From Bacteroidales bacterium CF (GTDB lineage: Bacteria; Bacteroidota; Bacteroidia; Bacteroidales; UBA932), in the NCBI GenBank assembly GCA_000473305.1, contig CP006772.1, positions 558,001-622,000 on the forward strand: DNA of 64,000 bases. The letters are read 5' to 3'. Below are positions 1 through 8,524 of this stretch, piece after piece. Each line of letters opens with the position of its first letter. The first letter of the stretch is position 1. The notes beneath the pieces were generated by a model. The model was not told the origin of the DNA. It made no database searches and saw only the letters and a list, made by a program, of their open reading frames with translations. The position numbers and the translations under genes were made by a program.

Positions 1-2
1 CG

Positions 3-761
3 ATTTCTCCCACTGATATCTGGAAACTCAGTGATGCAAATGTAAAGCCACAACGAGGGTGGCAATCTGCATTCGGCCTGTACGGGAATGTTTTTAACAA
101 AAGGCTTGAAATCTCTCTGGAGGGGTATTACAAAGAGATGAAAAACTACCTCGACTACAGGAGTGGGGCAATTCTTACAATGAACAAGAACATTGAAAGA
201 GATGTAATTGAGACTCAGGGCCGGGCATATGGTCTGGAGTTGATGTTAAAAAAACCTATGGGTAAATTAAACGGATGGATATCATATACTTATTCCAAAA
301 CAGAACTAAGGGACAAAAACAGTGCGAAAGACGAGGCTGTGAACAAAGGAGCCTGGTATCCTGCTGCTTATGATAAGCCGCATGATGTTAAATTTATAGG
401 TAACTATAAGTTCACACAACGTTACAGTATGTCAATGAATGTGGACTATTCAACAGGCCGGCCGGTTACAGTGCCGGTAAGCAAGTATTATTATTCGGGA
501 GGTTACAGACTGTTTTACTCAGACAGAAATGCATACAGGATTCCTGACTATTTCCGTGTTGACCTTGCTTTCAATATTGAACCAAGTCACAATCTGAAGT
601 TGCTTCTGCACAGCACTATAACATTAGGAGTGTATAATCTTCTGGGCAGGCAGAATGCCTATTCGGTATACTATAATACTTCAGGCAATAAAATTCAGGG
701 ATATCAGTTGTCAATATTCGGAACACAGATTCCTTATATCAACCTCAATATTAAATTCTAA
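3..761 (+). CDS. TonB-dependent receptor, C-terminal part
   Basis: The reading frame is open from the left edge (first full codon at base 3), so the start lies outside the window and only about 252 C-terminal residues are seen. They have the alternating aromatic/polar pattern of a TonB-dependent outer-membrane barrel, including a YYKEMKNYLDYRSGA strand-loop-strand segment, a late VYNLLGRQN-type turn, and a final strand ending in phenylalanine (INLNIKF), the usual barrel insertion signal. The DUF4249 lipoprotein gene follows after three bases, a pairing common in Bacteroidota. The plug domain, and with it the receptor subclass, is not visible, so the substrate cannot be stated. Confidence 0.85.
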   Translation: MSPTDIWKLSDANVKPQRGWQSAFGLYGNVFNKRLEISLEGYYKEMKNYLDYRSGAILTMNKNIERDVIETQGRAYGLELMLKKPMGKLNGWISYTYSKTELRDKNSAKDEAVNKGAWYPAAYDKPHDVKFIGNYKFTQRYSMSMNVDYSTGRPVTVPVSKYYYSGGYRLFYSDRNAYRIPDYFRVDLAFNIEPSHNLKLLLHSTITLGVYNLLGRQNAYSVYYNTSGNKIQGYQLSIFGTQIPYINLNIKF

Positions 762-764
762 GAA

Positions 765-1910
765 ATGAAAAACAGTTATATAAAGTTCTCTGTTGTTACT
801 TTGCTGTCATTTGCAATCTTAAGCTGCATCTCTCCATTTGAACCAAAAGGGGCTTCGGTAGAAGGATTGCTCGTTGTCGAGGGGGATATAATACTTAATG
901 ATACAACGGTTATAACACTATCTCGCTCCTCCTCTTTATCTTCAACACAACCAAGACAATATGTATTTGCAGCAACCGTATGGGTCGAGAGTTCCATAGG
1001 CGGGAAATATTATGGTATTCCAAAGGTCGAAAATGGTGTACTTACCTACAAGATACCGACTGCAGGTTTAAATACCTCTGCTCAATACAGATTGAAAATA
1101 ACTACCCCGAATGGAAGACAGTATGAAAGTGAATTTGTTCCCGCTCTTGAAACGCCAGACATTGAAGATGTTAGCTGGAAGGTGGACTCGATCAACAAGA
1201 CAACTACTTTTTTGGTGAGTTCAAAGAGTTCTGAGGAGGCCTCCAACTATTACAGGTGGACTTATACGGAAGATTGGGAGTTTACTTCCAGATATAGCAC
1301 TTTTGTATACTATGACAAGAAAAAAAACGCAATAGTTGACACCTTGATGAATTGGTACTATTGTTACAAAAAGGGAGAATCCAGTGCTATTTGTGTTGCA
1401 AGTACCACTGAACTTAACGAAAACAAAGTTTACAAGAAGCCACTCGTCACATTTGACAAACATGACGATCGCCTTTCTCTCCTGTATTCGATGGAGGTTG
1501 TCCAAAGGTCATTGACAAGAGAGGGATATCTATACTGGGAAAACCTCAGCAAAAATTCGAACGAGCTTGGAGGTATATTCTCACCTCAGCCTACAGAGAT
1601 GAAAGGGAACATAACTTGTATTTCAGATCCGGATGAGATTGTCTTAGGCTTTACTAGTGCCGTATTGACTAAAAAGAAAAGGGTCTTTGCGTATGCATAT
1701 GAGATCGGGATTTTTGAATTTAATGTCGATTGTCCCCTGATGGATTCAGATCGGCCGGAAATGTGGTCATACCTGAAAAATGCAGGATATGAGGTCGTCG
1801 CTATAAATGAACTAGACGGGACTACACTTTGGGCAATGAAAAACTGTGTCGATTGCAGAGTAACGGGAACCAAGAACAGACCATCGTTCTGGCCATTAAG
1901 TCATCAATAA
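765..1910 (+). CDS. DUF4249 domain-containing lipoprotein
   Basis: A 381-residue protein with a short basic N-terminus, a hydrophobic stretch and a lipobox-like end (FAILSC, Cys about residue 21), so probably an exported lipoprotein. The mature region starts VEGLLVVEGDIILND followed by serine-rich TLSRSSSLSS, the hallmark opening of DUF4249, a Bacteroidota family usually encoded next to TonB-dependent receptors. The C-terminal quarter contains CPLM and CVDC cysteines. It lies three bases downstream of the receptor and 12 bases upstream of the next gene, so the genes are almost certainly co-transcribed. By analogy it may be a surface accessory of the receptor; its biochemical role is unknown. 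Confidence 0.75.
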   Translation: MKNSYIKFSVVTLLSFAILSCISPFEPKGASVEGLLVVEGDIILNDTTVITLSRSSSLSSTQPRQYVFAATVWVESSIGGKYYGIPKVENGVLTYKIPTAGLNTSAQYRLKITTPNGRQYESEFVPALETPDIEDVSWKVDSINKTTTFLVSSKSSEEASNYYRWTYTEDWEFTSRYSTFVYYDKKKNAIVDTLMNWYYCYKKGESSAICVASTTELNENKVYKKPLVTFDKHDDRLSLLYSMEVVQRSLTREGYLYWENLSKNSNELGGIFSPQPTEMKGNITCISDPDEIVLGFTSAVLTKKKRVFAYAYEIGIFEFNVDCPLMDSDRPEMWSYLKNAGYEVVAINELDGTTLWAMKNCVDCRVTGTKNRPSFWPLSHQ

Positions 1911-1922
1911 AGAGTATAGACT

Positions 1923-3662
1923 ATGAAAAATATTATATTTTGTATATTCATTTCATTGTGCACGGCTGTTCCTGGCTTTGCATGGAGTAACTCCGGAGAA
2001 TCAATCACCGTTGAAAGAATTTATTTGAACACTGACAAGGAGTGTTATGTTGCCGGGGAGTCAGTATGGATCTCGTTATTCTGCTTTGATACCGGCAGTG
2101 AGAATACCAAGCTTTCAACCATTAGTTCGATTGCCTACATTGAGTTACAATCATCCACCGGCCTTGTGGCAAAGACTAAGGTTGCGATTATCTCCGGTAG
2201 AGGATCCGGAAGAGTTGAACTTCCGGCATCAACACCGACAGGTAACTATCGTCTGATTGCCTATACGGCCAATATGCGCAACGAGAGTGACCTTCATTAC
2301 TTTGACAAAGTCCTTACTGTATATAATACTCTCACCAATGAAAGAGACAAGAGCTGTATTACAGATGAAAATGATACCTCGTCTGTGTCAACTCCGGTAT
2401 TTGTGACTTCTGACACAAGACCGGTCCTCATGGAGGTTCCGAAAACCGTTCTCCTTGATATGCCCGGCAATCAATTCAGACAGAACAACGATGTCACATT
2501 TAAACTTTCAAACAAATATGACACACCCATGTCTCTGAGCGTCTCTATTGTAAACGAAGATGATCTTTCAACATATAAGAACCTTCCTATGTATAACTAT
2601 ATGGAATCAGGGTTCTCAAAAAATGATGCCAATTTTGGAGTTAAGGTCATTCCGGAATATGAGGGTGAGATTGTAAAAGGAAGAGTAGTAACTGTTTCTG
2701 GGGGAAATAGGATAGATAACATTGCCGGAAAGAATATTTTCCTTTCTGTAGTCGGAGGGGATTCGGAGATTTACACTTCAGTCATTGATTCTGCGGGGAG
2801 ATTTGCCTTCTACACTACAAACATATACGGGAATGCAGATCTTATTGCTGAGATCCCTCAGCTAGATACAAATTCAACCTTCAATATCGAGCTGGATGAT
2901 AATTTCCTCTATCCTTCAGTGAAAAATATTCCAAAGCTTGTATTGAGAAGGAGCTATGAGAAAGATTTACTTAAGAGAAGCCTGGCAATGCAGCTTAACA
3001 AGAGATATGGTGTCGATACGATTTTTGCTAAATCTGATCCTATGCACAACCCTCTTCTTTCAGGAAGGTGTAAGACATATATGCTGGACAATTACACCAG
3101 ATTCCCTGTTATGGAGGAGGTTATGATTGAGTTCATCCCGGAGCTGAGGTTCAAGAAGATTGATAAAAAATCATATCTCCAGGTTAGATGGGAGAACAAT
3201 TTCAGGGATTTGACATTTTCTACCGATAATACATTGACGGTTATTGACGGTGTCCCTGTTTTTGACCATAATGTGGTTCTAAGATACGATCCACTTAAGG
3301 TCAAAAGCATAAATATTTATGAGGGGGTCTATTATATGGGCAATGCAGAATTCACGGGAATCGTCGTTTTTAAGACATATAAAGAAGATTTTCCTAACTT
3401 TGTGCTGCCAAAAAATGCCAAAATGCTTGCATTCAATGGTGTGGGGCAACCTTGCCGTTTAACCGGCAATACAGCAGGAGATATGTTACCCGATTACAGG
3501 ACAACAATATTTTGGGATCCGGATGTCAGAATCACATCAAAAGGGGATGCTCAGCTGAAATTCCACACCCCTGACTACCCCGGACGGTTTGTCATGACCA
3601 TTGAGGGCATTGACGCTTCCGGAAAGCCAATATATTTACAAACTAAATTCACTGTTTTCTAA
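1923..3662 (+). CDS. Secreted MG2-like protein of a TonB-receptor cassette
   Basis: A 579-residue protein with a Sec signal peptide (hydrophobic residues about 4-20, ending GFA-W). Right after it comes ERIYLNTDKECYVAGESVWI, which matches the start of alpha-2-macroglobulin MG2-type beta-sandwich domains, with the matching PTGNYRLIAYT strand near residues 105-115. The middle and C-terminal parts (about 170-579) are beta-rich and not recognised, apart from a DPLKVKSINIYEG segment that resembles TonB plug-like regions of related Bacteroidota proteins. Start ATG is 12 bases after the DUF4249 gene, and its stop is one base before the next ATG, so it belongs to the same operon. Role in the periplasm or outer membrane is inferred only. 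Confidence 0.6.
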   Translation: MKNIIFCIFISLCTAVPGFAWSNSGESITVERIYLNTDKECYVAGESVWISLFCFDTGSENTKLSTISSIAYIELQSSTGLVAKTKVAIISGRGSGRVELPASTPTGNYRLIAYTANMRNESDLHYFDKVLTVYNTLTNERDKSCITDENDTSSVSTPVFVTSDTRPVLMEVPKTVLLDMPGNQFRQNNDVTFKLSNKYDTPMSLSVSIVNEDDLSTYKNLPMYNYMESGFSKNDANFGVKVIPEYEGEIVKGRVVTVSGGNRIDNIAGKNIFLSVVGGDSEIYTSVIDSAGRFAFYTTNIYGNADLIAEIPQLDTNSTFNIELDDNFLYPSVKNIPKLVLRRSYEKDLLKRSLAMQLNKRYGVDTIFAKSDPMHNPLLSGRCKTYMLDNYTRFPVMEEVMIEFIPELRFKKIDKKSYLQVRWENNFRDLTFSTDNTLTVIDGVPVFDHNVVLRYDPLKVKSINIYEGVYYMGNAEFTGIVVFKTYKEDFPNFVLPKNAKMLAFNGVGQPCRLTGNTAGDMLPDYRTTIFWDPDVRITSKGDAQLKFHTPDYPGRFVMTIEGIDASGKPIYLQTKFTVF

Positions 3663-3663
3663 A

Positions 3664-4665
3664 ATGAATTACAAGCTCCTATTTACTTCTCTTTTAACAA
3701 TTTTTTTTACACAACTTACATTTTCACAAACACAAAACAAAGAGGTTCCTCTGGCTATTGACGCCACACTTAAGACAAGGTACGAGTGGGCAACAGAGAC
3801 ATCCACAAGTAGATTTTCCGTCAGGAATTCGAGACTTGGTCTCAGCGGAAAGATTACTTCACAGCTGTCATACAGAGCACAGATGGAGCTTAGCAGTAAC
3901 GGTAAATTTGAAGTCCTGGACCTTTATGCCAGTTTTGCATTACCCTCCGGTTTCGACTTTTCGTTCGGGCAAGTAAGCATCCCTCTTTTTAATGCTTCTC
4001 AGATTACACCTTCACAAATGGTATTTGCAAACAGATCATTTGTGGGTAAATTCAATACAGGTTCAAGAGATATAGGCCTGCTGACAACATATAAGAGAGA
4101 TATGGCCAGTGTTCCGGTAATGATGCAGCTCGGTATATTCAATGGAACTACTATTAATAATCCAAAGTGGACAGGGTGTTTGTCCTATAATGGAAGAGTC
4201 ATGATAGGAGGAGATATGGGATTGAGGGCAAGTGCCAAGTTTACACGCTTTCCATTATCGGATGAGAGTGATTATATGATTTACGGAGCGGATATCCGCT
4301 TTGCAAACCGACTTCTCAAGTTAGAAGCAGAAGCAATGAACAGATACAATTATTATAACGAAATTAATAGATTTACAGCCTATTTGGAAACCTCTCTCAA
4401 ATTTCCACTTAAAGGAGAGAAGGTGATAAAGGCAATCATTCCGGCTTTAAGATGGGATGGCATTGGTGAGAACATGAAAAATCAAGGTTTCGATGTAAAC
4501 AGGTTGACTGCAGGTATCTCTTTTGCTCTGACAGAGGCACCATTTAACTCACTTCTCCGGATTAATGCTGAAAAATATTTTATTGAGAGAGAGGTAAGTG
4601 ATTTTTCGCTATATGATGAACTTGATTCAGATAAGATTACATTAGAATTACTAATAGTATTTTAA
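3664..4665 (+). CDS. Porin-like outer-membrane beta-barrel (OprO/P type)
   Basis: A 333-residue protein from the ATG one base after the preceding stop; an upstream in-frame ATG at 3601 would add 21 residues that lack signal-peptide character, so 3664 is preferred. Residues 1-20 form a signal peptide ending FTQLTFSQ. The mature part shows repeated amphipathic strands and the phosphate-selective-porin pattern: RFSVRNSRLGLSGKI, then SYRAQMELSSNGKFEVLD, then FDFSFGQVSIPLF. The chain ends in phenylalanine (LELLIVF). The small size and lack of a plug suggest a passive pore or structural barrel; ligand unknown. Confidence 0.65.
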   Translation: MNYKLLFTSLLTIFFTQLTFSQTQNKEVPLAIDATLKTRYEWATETSTSRFSVRNSRLGLSGKITSQLSYRAQMELSSNGKFEVLDLYASFALPSGFDFSFGQVSIPLFNASQITPSQMVFANRSFVGKFNTGSRDIGLLTTYKRDMASVPVMMQLGIFNGTTINNPKWTGCLSYNGRVMIGGDMGLRASAKFTRFPLSDESDYMIYGADIRFANRLLKLEAEAMNRYNYYNEINRFTAYLETSLKFPLKGEKVIKAIIPALRWDGIGENMKNQGFDVNRLTAGISFALTEAPFNSLLRINAEKYFIEREVSDFSLYDELDSDKITLELLIVF

Positions 4666-4684
4666 ATCCATAAAACTCAAAATT

Positions 4685-5140
4685 ATGTTACCAACCATCA
4701 GAAAAGCAACAACTGGCGACATTTCTCAAATTGTCGATTTCCAGATGAATATGGCATTAGAGACAGAGAGGCTTGAGTTAAACAGGGACATACTTACAGC
4801 CGGTGTCACAAATGTACTGACAGGGGATAGGGGGGCATCCTATTATATGGCCGAAATAGAAGGCACTTTGGCCGGAATGCTTATGATCACTCTGGAGTGG
4901 AGTGACTGGCGCAACGGATGGGTGTGGTGGATTCAGTCGGTTTATACCAGACCTGAGTTCAGAGGTAAAGGTTTATACAAAATGTTGTATTCTCATATTG
5001 TTAACCTTGCAGAGAAATCGGAGGAAGTCTCGGGAATCAGGCTATATGTGGACAAAACCAATACTAGTGCACAAAAGGTTTATAAAACACTGGGGATGAA
5101 TGGTGACCACTATCTGGTCTATGAGTGGATGAAGGGTTGA
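4685..5140 (+). CDS. GNAT family N-acetyltransferase
   Basis: A 151-residue single-domain GNAT acetyltransferase. The acetyl-CoA binding motif A is visible as QSVYTRPEFRGKGLYKMLY (about 89-107, RGKGLY being the Q/RxxGxG/A element), preceded by beta-strand 4 (AGMLMITLEWSDW) and followed by the beta5/motif-B region with GIRLYVDKTNTSAQKVYKTLGM. The YLVYEW end is the usual last strand. It follows the porin gene by 19 bases and precedes a strong terminator, so it closes this transcription unit. The substrate cannot be deduced; a small amine or protein N-terminus are both possible. Confidence 0.85.
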   Translation: MLPTIRKATTGDISQIVDFQMNMALETERLELNRDILTAGVTNVLTGDRGASYYMAEIEGTLAGMLMITLEWSDWRNGWVWWIQSVYTRPEFRGKGLYKMLYSHIVNLAEKSEEVSGIRLYVDKTNTSAQKVYKTLGMNGDHYLVYEWMKG

Positions 5141-5154
5141 CGCCTGAAGAGAAT

Positions 5155-5190
5155 AAAAAAAACCGGCTGTAATTTACAACCGGTTTTTTT
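5155..5190. terminator. Bidirectional intrinsic terminator
   Basis: The arms AAAAAACCGG and CCGGTTTTTT, extended inward by TGTAA/TTACA around a one-base mismatch, form a hairpin flanked by A and T runs on both sides. It lies between the convergent GNAT gene (+) and RRM gene (-) and can serve both. Confidence 0.85.
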
Positions 5191-5209
5191 ATGTATTTAA
5201 TCAGTCAGA

Positions 5210-5539
5210 TTAGTAGCGTCTTCTTTCGTATCCGCCGCCTCTTCTGTCGTTTCCGCCGCCACGGTTGTATCCGCCGCCGCGGTTGCCGTCCCTGTTCTCT
5301 TTTGGTTTAGCTACGTTTACGTTGATAACTTTACCATCGTACTCGCATCCGTTAAGTTCGTTGATTGCTTTTTGTCCTGCAGCTTCATCAGGCATCTCTA
5401 CGAAGCCGAATCCTCTTGATCTGCCGGTTTCTCTGTCCATGATAACTTTTGCAGAGCTGATTTCACCGTACTCGCTGAATAATTGGTTGAGGTCAGCGTC
5501 TTTTACGCTGTAACTCAGATTTGAAATAAAAATGTTCAT
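5210..5539 (-). CDS. RRM-type glycine-rich RNA-binding protein
   Basis: A 109-residue protein with one RNA recognition motif. RNP2 is IFISNL (residues 3-8) and RNP1 is RGFGFVEM (42-49), with the aromatic residues that stack on RNA in place. The tail from about residue 80 is an Arg/Gly/Asn-rich low-complexity segment (RGGGYNRGGG and similar), like cyanobacterial and plant glycine-rich RNA-binding proteins. Family members act as RNA chaperones or post-transcriptional regulators, often induced by cold. Its putative promoter lies about 120 bases upstream, giving a long AT-rich leader that may carry control elements. Single-gene unit. Confidence 0.9.
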   Translation of the reverse strand: MNIFISNLSYSVKDADLNQLFSEYGEISSAKVIMDRETGRSRGFGFVEMPDEAAGQKAINELNGCEYDGKVINVNVAKPKENRDGNRGGGYNRGGGNDRRGGGYERRRY

Positions 5540-5661
5540 TAAATAAACTTTAATATAAAATAATAAAAATATGAGTGTTACAAATACTAAAGTCTATTAA
5601 TAAACTAAAAAATCAGTAAAAAACAAAAACTTTCGAATTGAGGAATAACACTCTTTCGGCG

Positions 5662-5692
5662 CGAAGCTACAATAAATAAATGATAAATCAAA
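5662..5692 (-). promoter_or_regulatory. Promoter of the RRM gene
   Basis: On the minus strand a TTTG (5692-5689) is followed after 19 bases by TAGCTTCG (5669-5662), one mismatch from the Bacteroidota -7 element TAnnTTTG. This predicts an mRNA leader of roughly 115-120 bases before the ATG at 5539. Confidence 0.55.
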
Positions 5693-5693
5693 C

Positions 5694-5724
5694 TTGTTTA
5701 TAAAAAAAAGAATTTCTAAAATTG
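5694..5724 (+). promoter_or_regulatory. Promoter of the Pr6Pr-type gene, leaderless geometry
   Basis: CTTG (TTG at 5694-5696), 20 bases, then TAAAATTG (5717-5724), one mismatch from TAnnTTTG. Only four bases separate the -7 element from the ATG at 5729, so transcription should begin at or next to the start codon. Confidence 0.45.
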
Positions 5725-5728
5725 TAAT

Positions 5729-6349
5729 ATGAGAAAGAATGATTTAAAGAAACTTATACTGGCGCTGGTTTTTATAACAACCCTCCAGGGCATTGGCATT
5801 GATGTCTATGCAAACTCCATAGAAGGTGGAATATGGAAAGGTTTATCAATATTTAAATACTTTACCTTGCAATCTAATGCTTTAGTTCTTGTATACTCGC
5901 TTCTGGCTCTTGTCAATTTCAAATCAATGACAGAAAAGGAGTGGTTTCAAAGAACCCTTACACCTGTCACTTCATATATAATGCTTACCGGAATTACATT
6001 CCTGATTATTCTGGCCCCGACTTCAAATGCACAGGGTCTTCAGAGAGTTGCATCTGATCTCTTGCATTATCTTGTACCTTCACTGATGTTCTTCTATTGG
6101 ATTGTTTTTGAGGAGAGGGAGTTGCAGTACAAATATATATGGAGCTGGATAATATATCCATTTGTTTTTATGTTCTGGGGTCTATACCTTGCTATAATAA
6201 AGGAGGACTATCTCTATCCCTTCTTTGACATAAGCAAACTCGGAATATTGATAGTCCCCTATCTGGCAGGCATGACTATTGCCGTTGTTCTTATAGGCAG
6301 TTTTCTGGTTTTTCTCAGGAAACGCCTCTCAGTTCCCAGGATTAGCTAA
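5729..6349 (+). CDS. Pr6Pr-family integral membrane protein
   Basis: A 206-residue very hydrophobic protein with about six predicted membrane helices (roughly 10-28, 40-62, 80-98, 112-128, 138-158, 172-195). The segment LSIFKYFTLQSNALVLVYSL matches the FxYFTxQSN signature of the Pr6Pr/FAR-17a-like family, and the later TSNAQG-LLHYLVPSLMFFYWIVF section with a conserved His fits as well. Function is unknown in bacteria; relatives in animals include androgen-dependent AIG1-type hydrolases, which should not be transferred. Its end overlaps the convergent DUF1015 gene by eight bases. Confidence 0.7.
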   Translation: MRKNDLKKLILALVFITTLQGIGIDVYANSIEGGIWKGLSIFKYFTLQSNALVLVYSLLALVNFKSMTEKEWFQRTLTPVTSYIMLTGITFLIILAPTSNAQGLQRVASDLLHYLVPSLMFFYWIVFEERELQYKYIWSWIIYPFVFMFWGLYLAIIKEDYLYPFFDISKLGILIVPYLAGMTIAVVLIGSFLVFLRKRLSVPRIS

Positions 6350-7580
6350 GCTTGTGAATAGCAAGCCCGCTTCTTAGCTTTGGCTCAAACCAGGTTGTCT
6401 TTGGCGGCATTATATTGCCGGTATCTGCTATATCTATAAGCTGTCTCATAGATACAGGATACAAAGCAAATGCCGCAGCCATTTCACCTGAGTCAACGCG
6501 TTTCTTCAGTTCACCTAAGCCACGGATACCTCCGATAAAGTCAATGCGTTTTGAGGTTCTCAGATCTTTAATATCCAGAAGCTTGTCAAAAACAAGATTT
6601 GACATTACAGTTACATCAAGCACACCTACAGGATCCTTTTCATCATATGTGCCAGGTTTTGCTGTAAGTGAGTACCAGCTGCCGTTGATATACATGGAGA
6701 AGTTGTGAAGAGCCGCAGGTTTGTATATATCAGTGCCCATATTCTCTACAACGAAATCCTCGTTTAGTTTCTCTATGAAATCGGCAGAGGTCATACCATT
6801 CAGATCCTTAACGACACGGTTGTAGTCAATAATCTTGAGGTGGCTTTCAGGGAATACCACAGCCAGGAAGTAGTTGTATTCCTCTTCACCTGTATGGTTC
6901 GGATTGCTTTTCCTTTTCTCCTCTCCTACAAGAGCCGCGGCAGCTGTCCTATGGTGACCGTCCGCTACGTAGAAGGCAGGTATTGTGGCAAAAATATTTG
7001 TTATTCTCTTTATAGTACTCTCATCTTCAACCGTCCAGAAGGTGTGGCCAAACCCGTCATCTGCAATGTAGTCGTACTCCGGCTTGTTTTTCACAATCTC
7101 AGATACAATCCCGTTTATCTCATCGTTGTCCGGATATGCAAAAAATACAGGTTCAACATTGGCATTCTGAATACGGACATGTATCATCCTGTCTTCTTCT
7201 TTATCCTTACGTGTCAACTCATGTTTTTTGATTTTACCGGTAAGGTAATCCTCAACATTGGCACCGACAACAAGTCCGTACTGGGTACGACCTTCCATTG
7301 TCTGCGCATAGACATAGTACATCTCCTTCCTGTCCTGTACAAGCCAACCTTTTTCCTGCCACAGTTTGAAATTTTCTACTGCTTTGTCATAGACTTGCTG
7401 AGAATGTTCATCTGCAATAGGGTCAAAATCAATCTCCGGCTTTATAATGTGGAGCAAAGACTTTTCTCCGGCTTCTGCTTTAGCTTCTTTGGAATTAAGG
7501 ACGTCATAGGGACGGGATGCAACTTCTTGCGCTAGTGCTTTCGGTGGGCGCACGGCTGCAAAGGGCTTTACTTTAACCAT
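6342..7580 (-). CDS. DUF1015 family protein in serine operon
   Basis: A 412-residue cytoplasmic protein beginning VKPFAAVRPP, followed by ASRPYDVLN, the classic DUF1015 N-terminus. At about 203-214 it carries FYVADGHHRTAA, a DGHHR motif like that of ParB/sulfiredoxin-fold proteins, which include the free-serine kinases SerK and SbnI. It is the last gene of serC-serA-DUF1015, 18 bases after serA, an arrangement recurring in Bacteroidota. No serB phosphatase gene is present here, so a role in phosphoserine/serine interconversion is a reasonable hypothesis but is not established. Alternative: a regulatory or ligand-binding role in the same pathway. Confidence 0.85.
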   Translation of the reverse strand: MVKVKPFAAVRPPKALAQEVASRPYDVLNSKEAKAEAGEKSLLHIIKPEIDFDPIADEHSQQVYDKAVENFKLWQEKGWLVQDRKEMYYVYAQTMEGRTQYGLVVGANVEDYLTGKIKKHELTRKDKEEDRMIHVRIQNANVEPVFFAYPDNDEINGIVSEIVKNKPEYDYIADDGFGHTFWTVEDESTIKRITNIFATIPAFYVADGHHRTAAAALVGEEKRKSNPNHTGEEEYNYFLAVVFPESHLKIIDYNRVVKDLNGMTSADFIEKLNEDFVVENMGTDIYKPAALHNFSMYINGSWYSLTAKPGTYDEKDPVGVLDVTVMSNLVFDKLLDIKDLRTSKRIDFIGGIRGLGELKKRVDSGEMAAAFALYPVSMRQLIDIADTGNIMPPKTTWFEPKLRSGLAIHKLS

Positions 7581-7598
7581 TGTTTGTCTCTCTTTTTT

Positions 7599-8519
7599 CT
7601 ATTTGTTTAATTGGAATGTCTTGTCTCCGGTTGCGAAGAACTTTATTATCTGATTCGCGGCTGCAAGTCCTGCATTAATGTTTGCCTCGGCAGTCTCTGC
7701 GCCCATCTTCTTAGGTGATGCAAATACTCTTGTTCCGAACTTCTCATTGAGCGTTGCCTGATTGTCGGCTGCAATGTCAGTAATATATTTGATGTCTACT
7801 CTCTCTTCGAGAACCTTTACAAGCTCCTCCTCGTTAATCACCTCCTTGCGGGCGGTGTTGATAAGAACTGCTCCTTTAGGCATCTTCTTCATCAACTCAT
7901 ATCCTACAGATTTCTTTGTCTCACTGGTAGCGGGAATATGGAGTGAAAGATAGTTAGACTTTTCATAAAGCTCTTCGATCGAATTTACAGGTATGGCACC
8001 GGCGTTCCTGATTGACTCGGCACTTACAAACGGGTCAAAAGCAACGATATTCATTCCGAATCCTTGTCCCAGTTTTGCAACCAGTCTGCCGACATTGCCG
8101 AAGGCGTGAATACCAAGAGTCTTTCCTTTAAGTTCAACGCCGGTTCCGGGTGTGAAGCAATTTCTTGAGGCATAGATCATCATTCCTATTGCAAGCTCTG
8201 CAACAGCATTTGAATTCTGCCCCGGAGTGTTCATCGCAACAATACCCTTCTCAGTGCATGCCGGAAGGTCCAGGTTGTCGAATCCTGCACCGGCGCGGAC
8301 AACAATTTTAAGATTCTTGCCTGCATTGATAACCTCTTTTGTGACCTTATCTGAGCGCACGATCAAAGCGTCTGCATCTGAAACCGCAGCGTACAATTCA
8401 TCTACTTGGGTGTATTTTTCCAGAAGTGCAAGCGTATGACCCGCACCCTCAACGATACCTCTTATTCCGTCAACCGCTGCTTTGGCAAACGGTTTTTCTG
8501 TAGCAACAAGTACTTTCAT
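7599..8519 (-). CDS. serA: D-3-phosphoglycerate dehydrogenase, short form
   Basis: A 306-residue 2-hydroxyacid dehydrogenase that oxidises 3-phosphoglycerate to phosphohydroxypyruvate, first step of serine synthesis. Substrate-loop residues VVRAGAGFDNLD (about 73-84) and a Rossmann motif GIHAFGNVG (136-144, an A-x-G-x-x-G variant) are visible. There is no C-terminal ACT or ASB regulatory domain, so feedback control by serine is unlikely. The usual catalytic-His segment PHxG is replaced by PKKMG (Lys 270-271), a lysine variant known from the Entamoeba/Bacteroides type III enzymes. The gene sits five bases after serC, confirming the pathway assignment. Confidence 0.9.
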   Translation of the reverse strand: MKVLVATEKPFAKAAVDGIRGIVEGAGHTLALLEKYTQVDELYAAVSDADALIVRSDKVTKEVINAGKNLKIVVRAGAGFDNLDLPACTEKGIVAMNTPGQNSNAVAELAIGMMIYASRNCFTPGTGVELKGKTLGIHAFGNVGRLVAKLGQGFGMNIVAFDPFVSAESIRNAGAIPVNSIEELYEKSNYLSLHIPATSETKKSVGYELMKKMPKGAVLINTARKEVINEEELVKVLEERVDIKYITDIAADNQATLNEKFGTRVFASPKKMGAETAEANINAGLAAANQIIKFFATGDKTFQLNK

Positions 8520-8524
8520 GACAA

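Noticed and set aside
6840-7535. 231-codon open frame antisense to the DUF1015 gene
   Set aside because: The product is cysteine/phenylalanine-rich with no motif; the opposite strand encodes a convincing DUF1015 protein.
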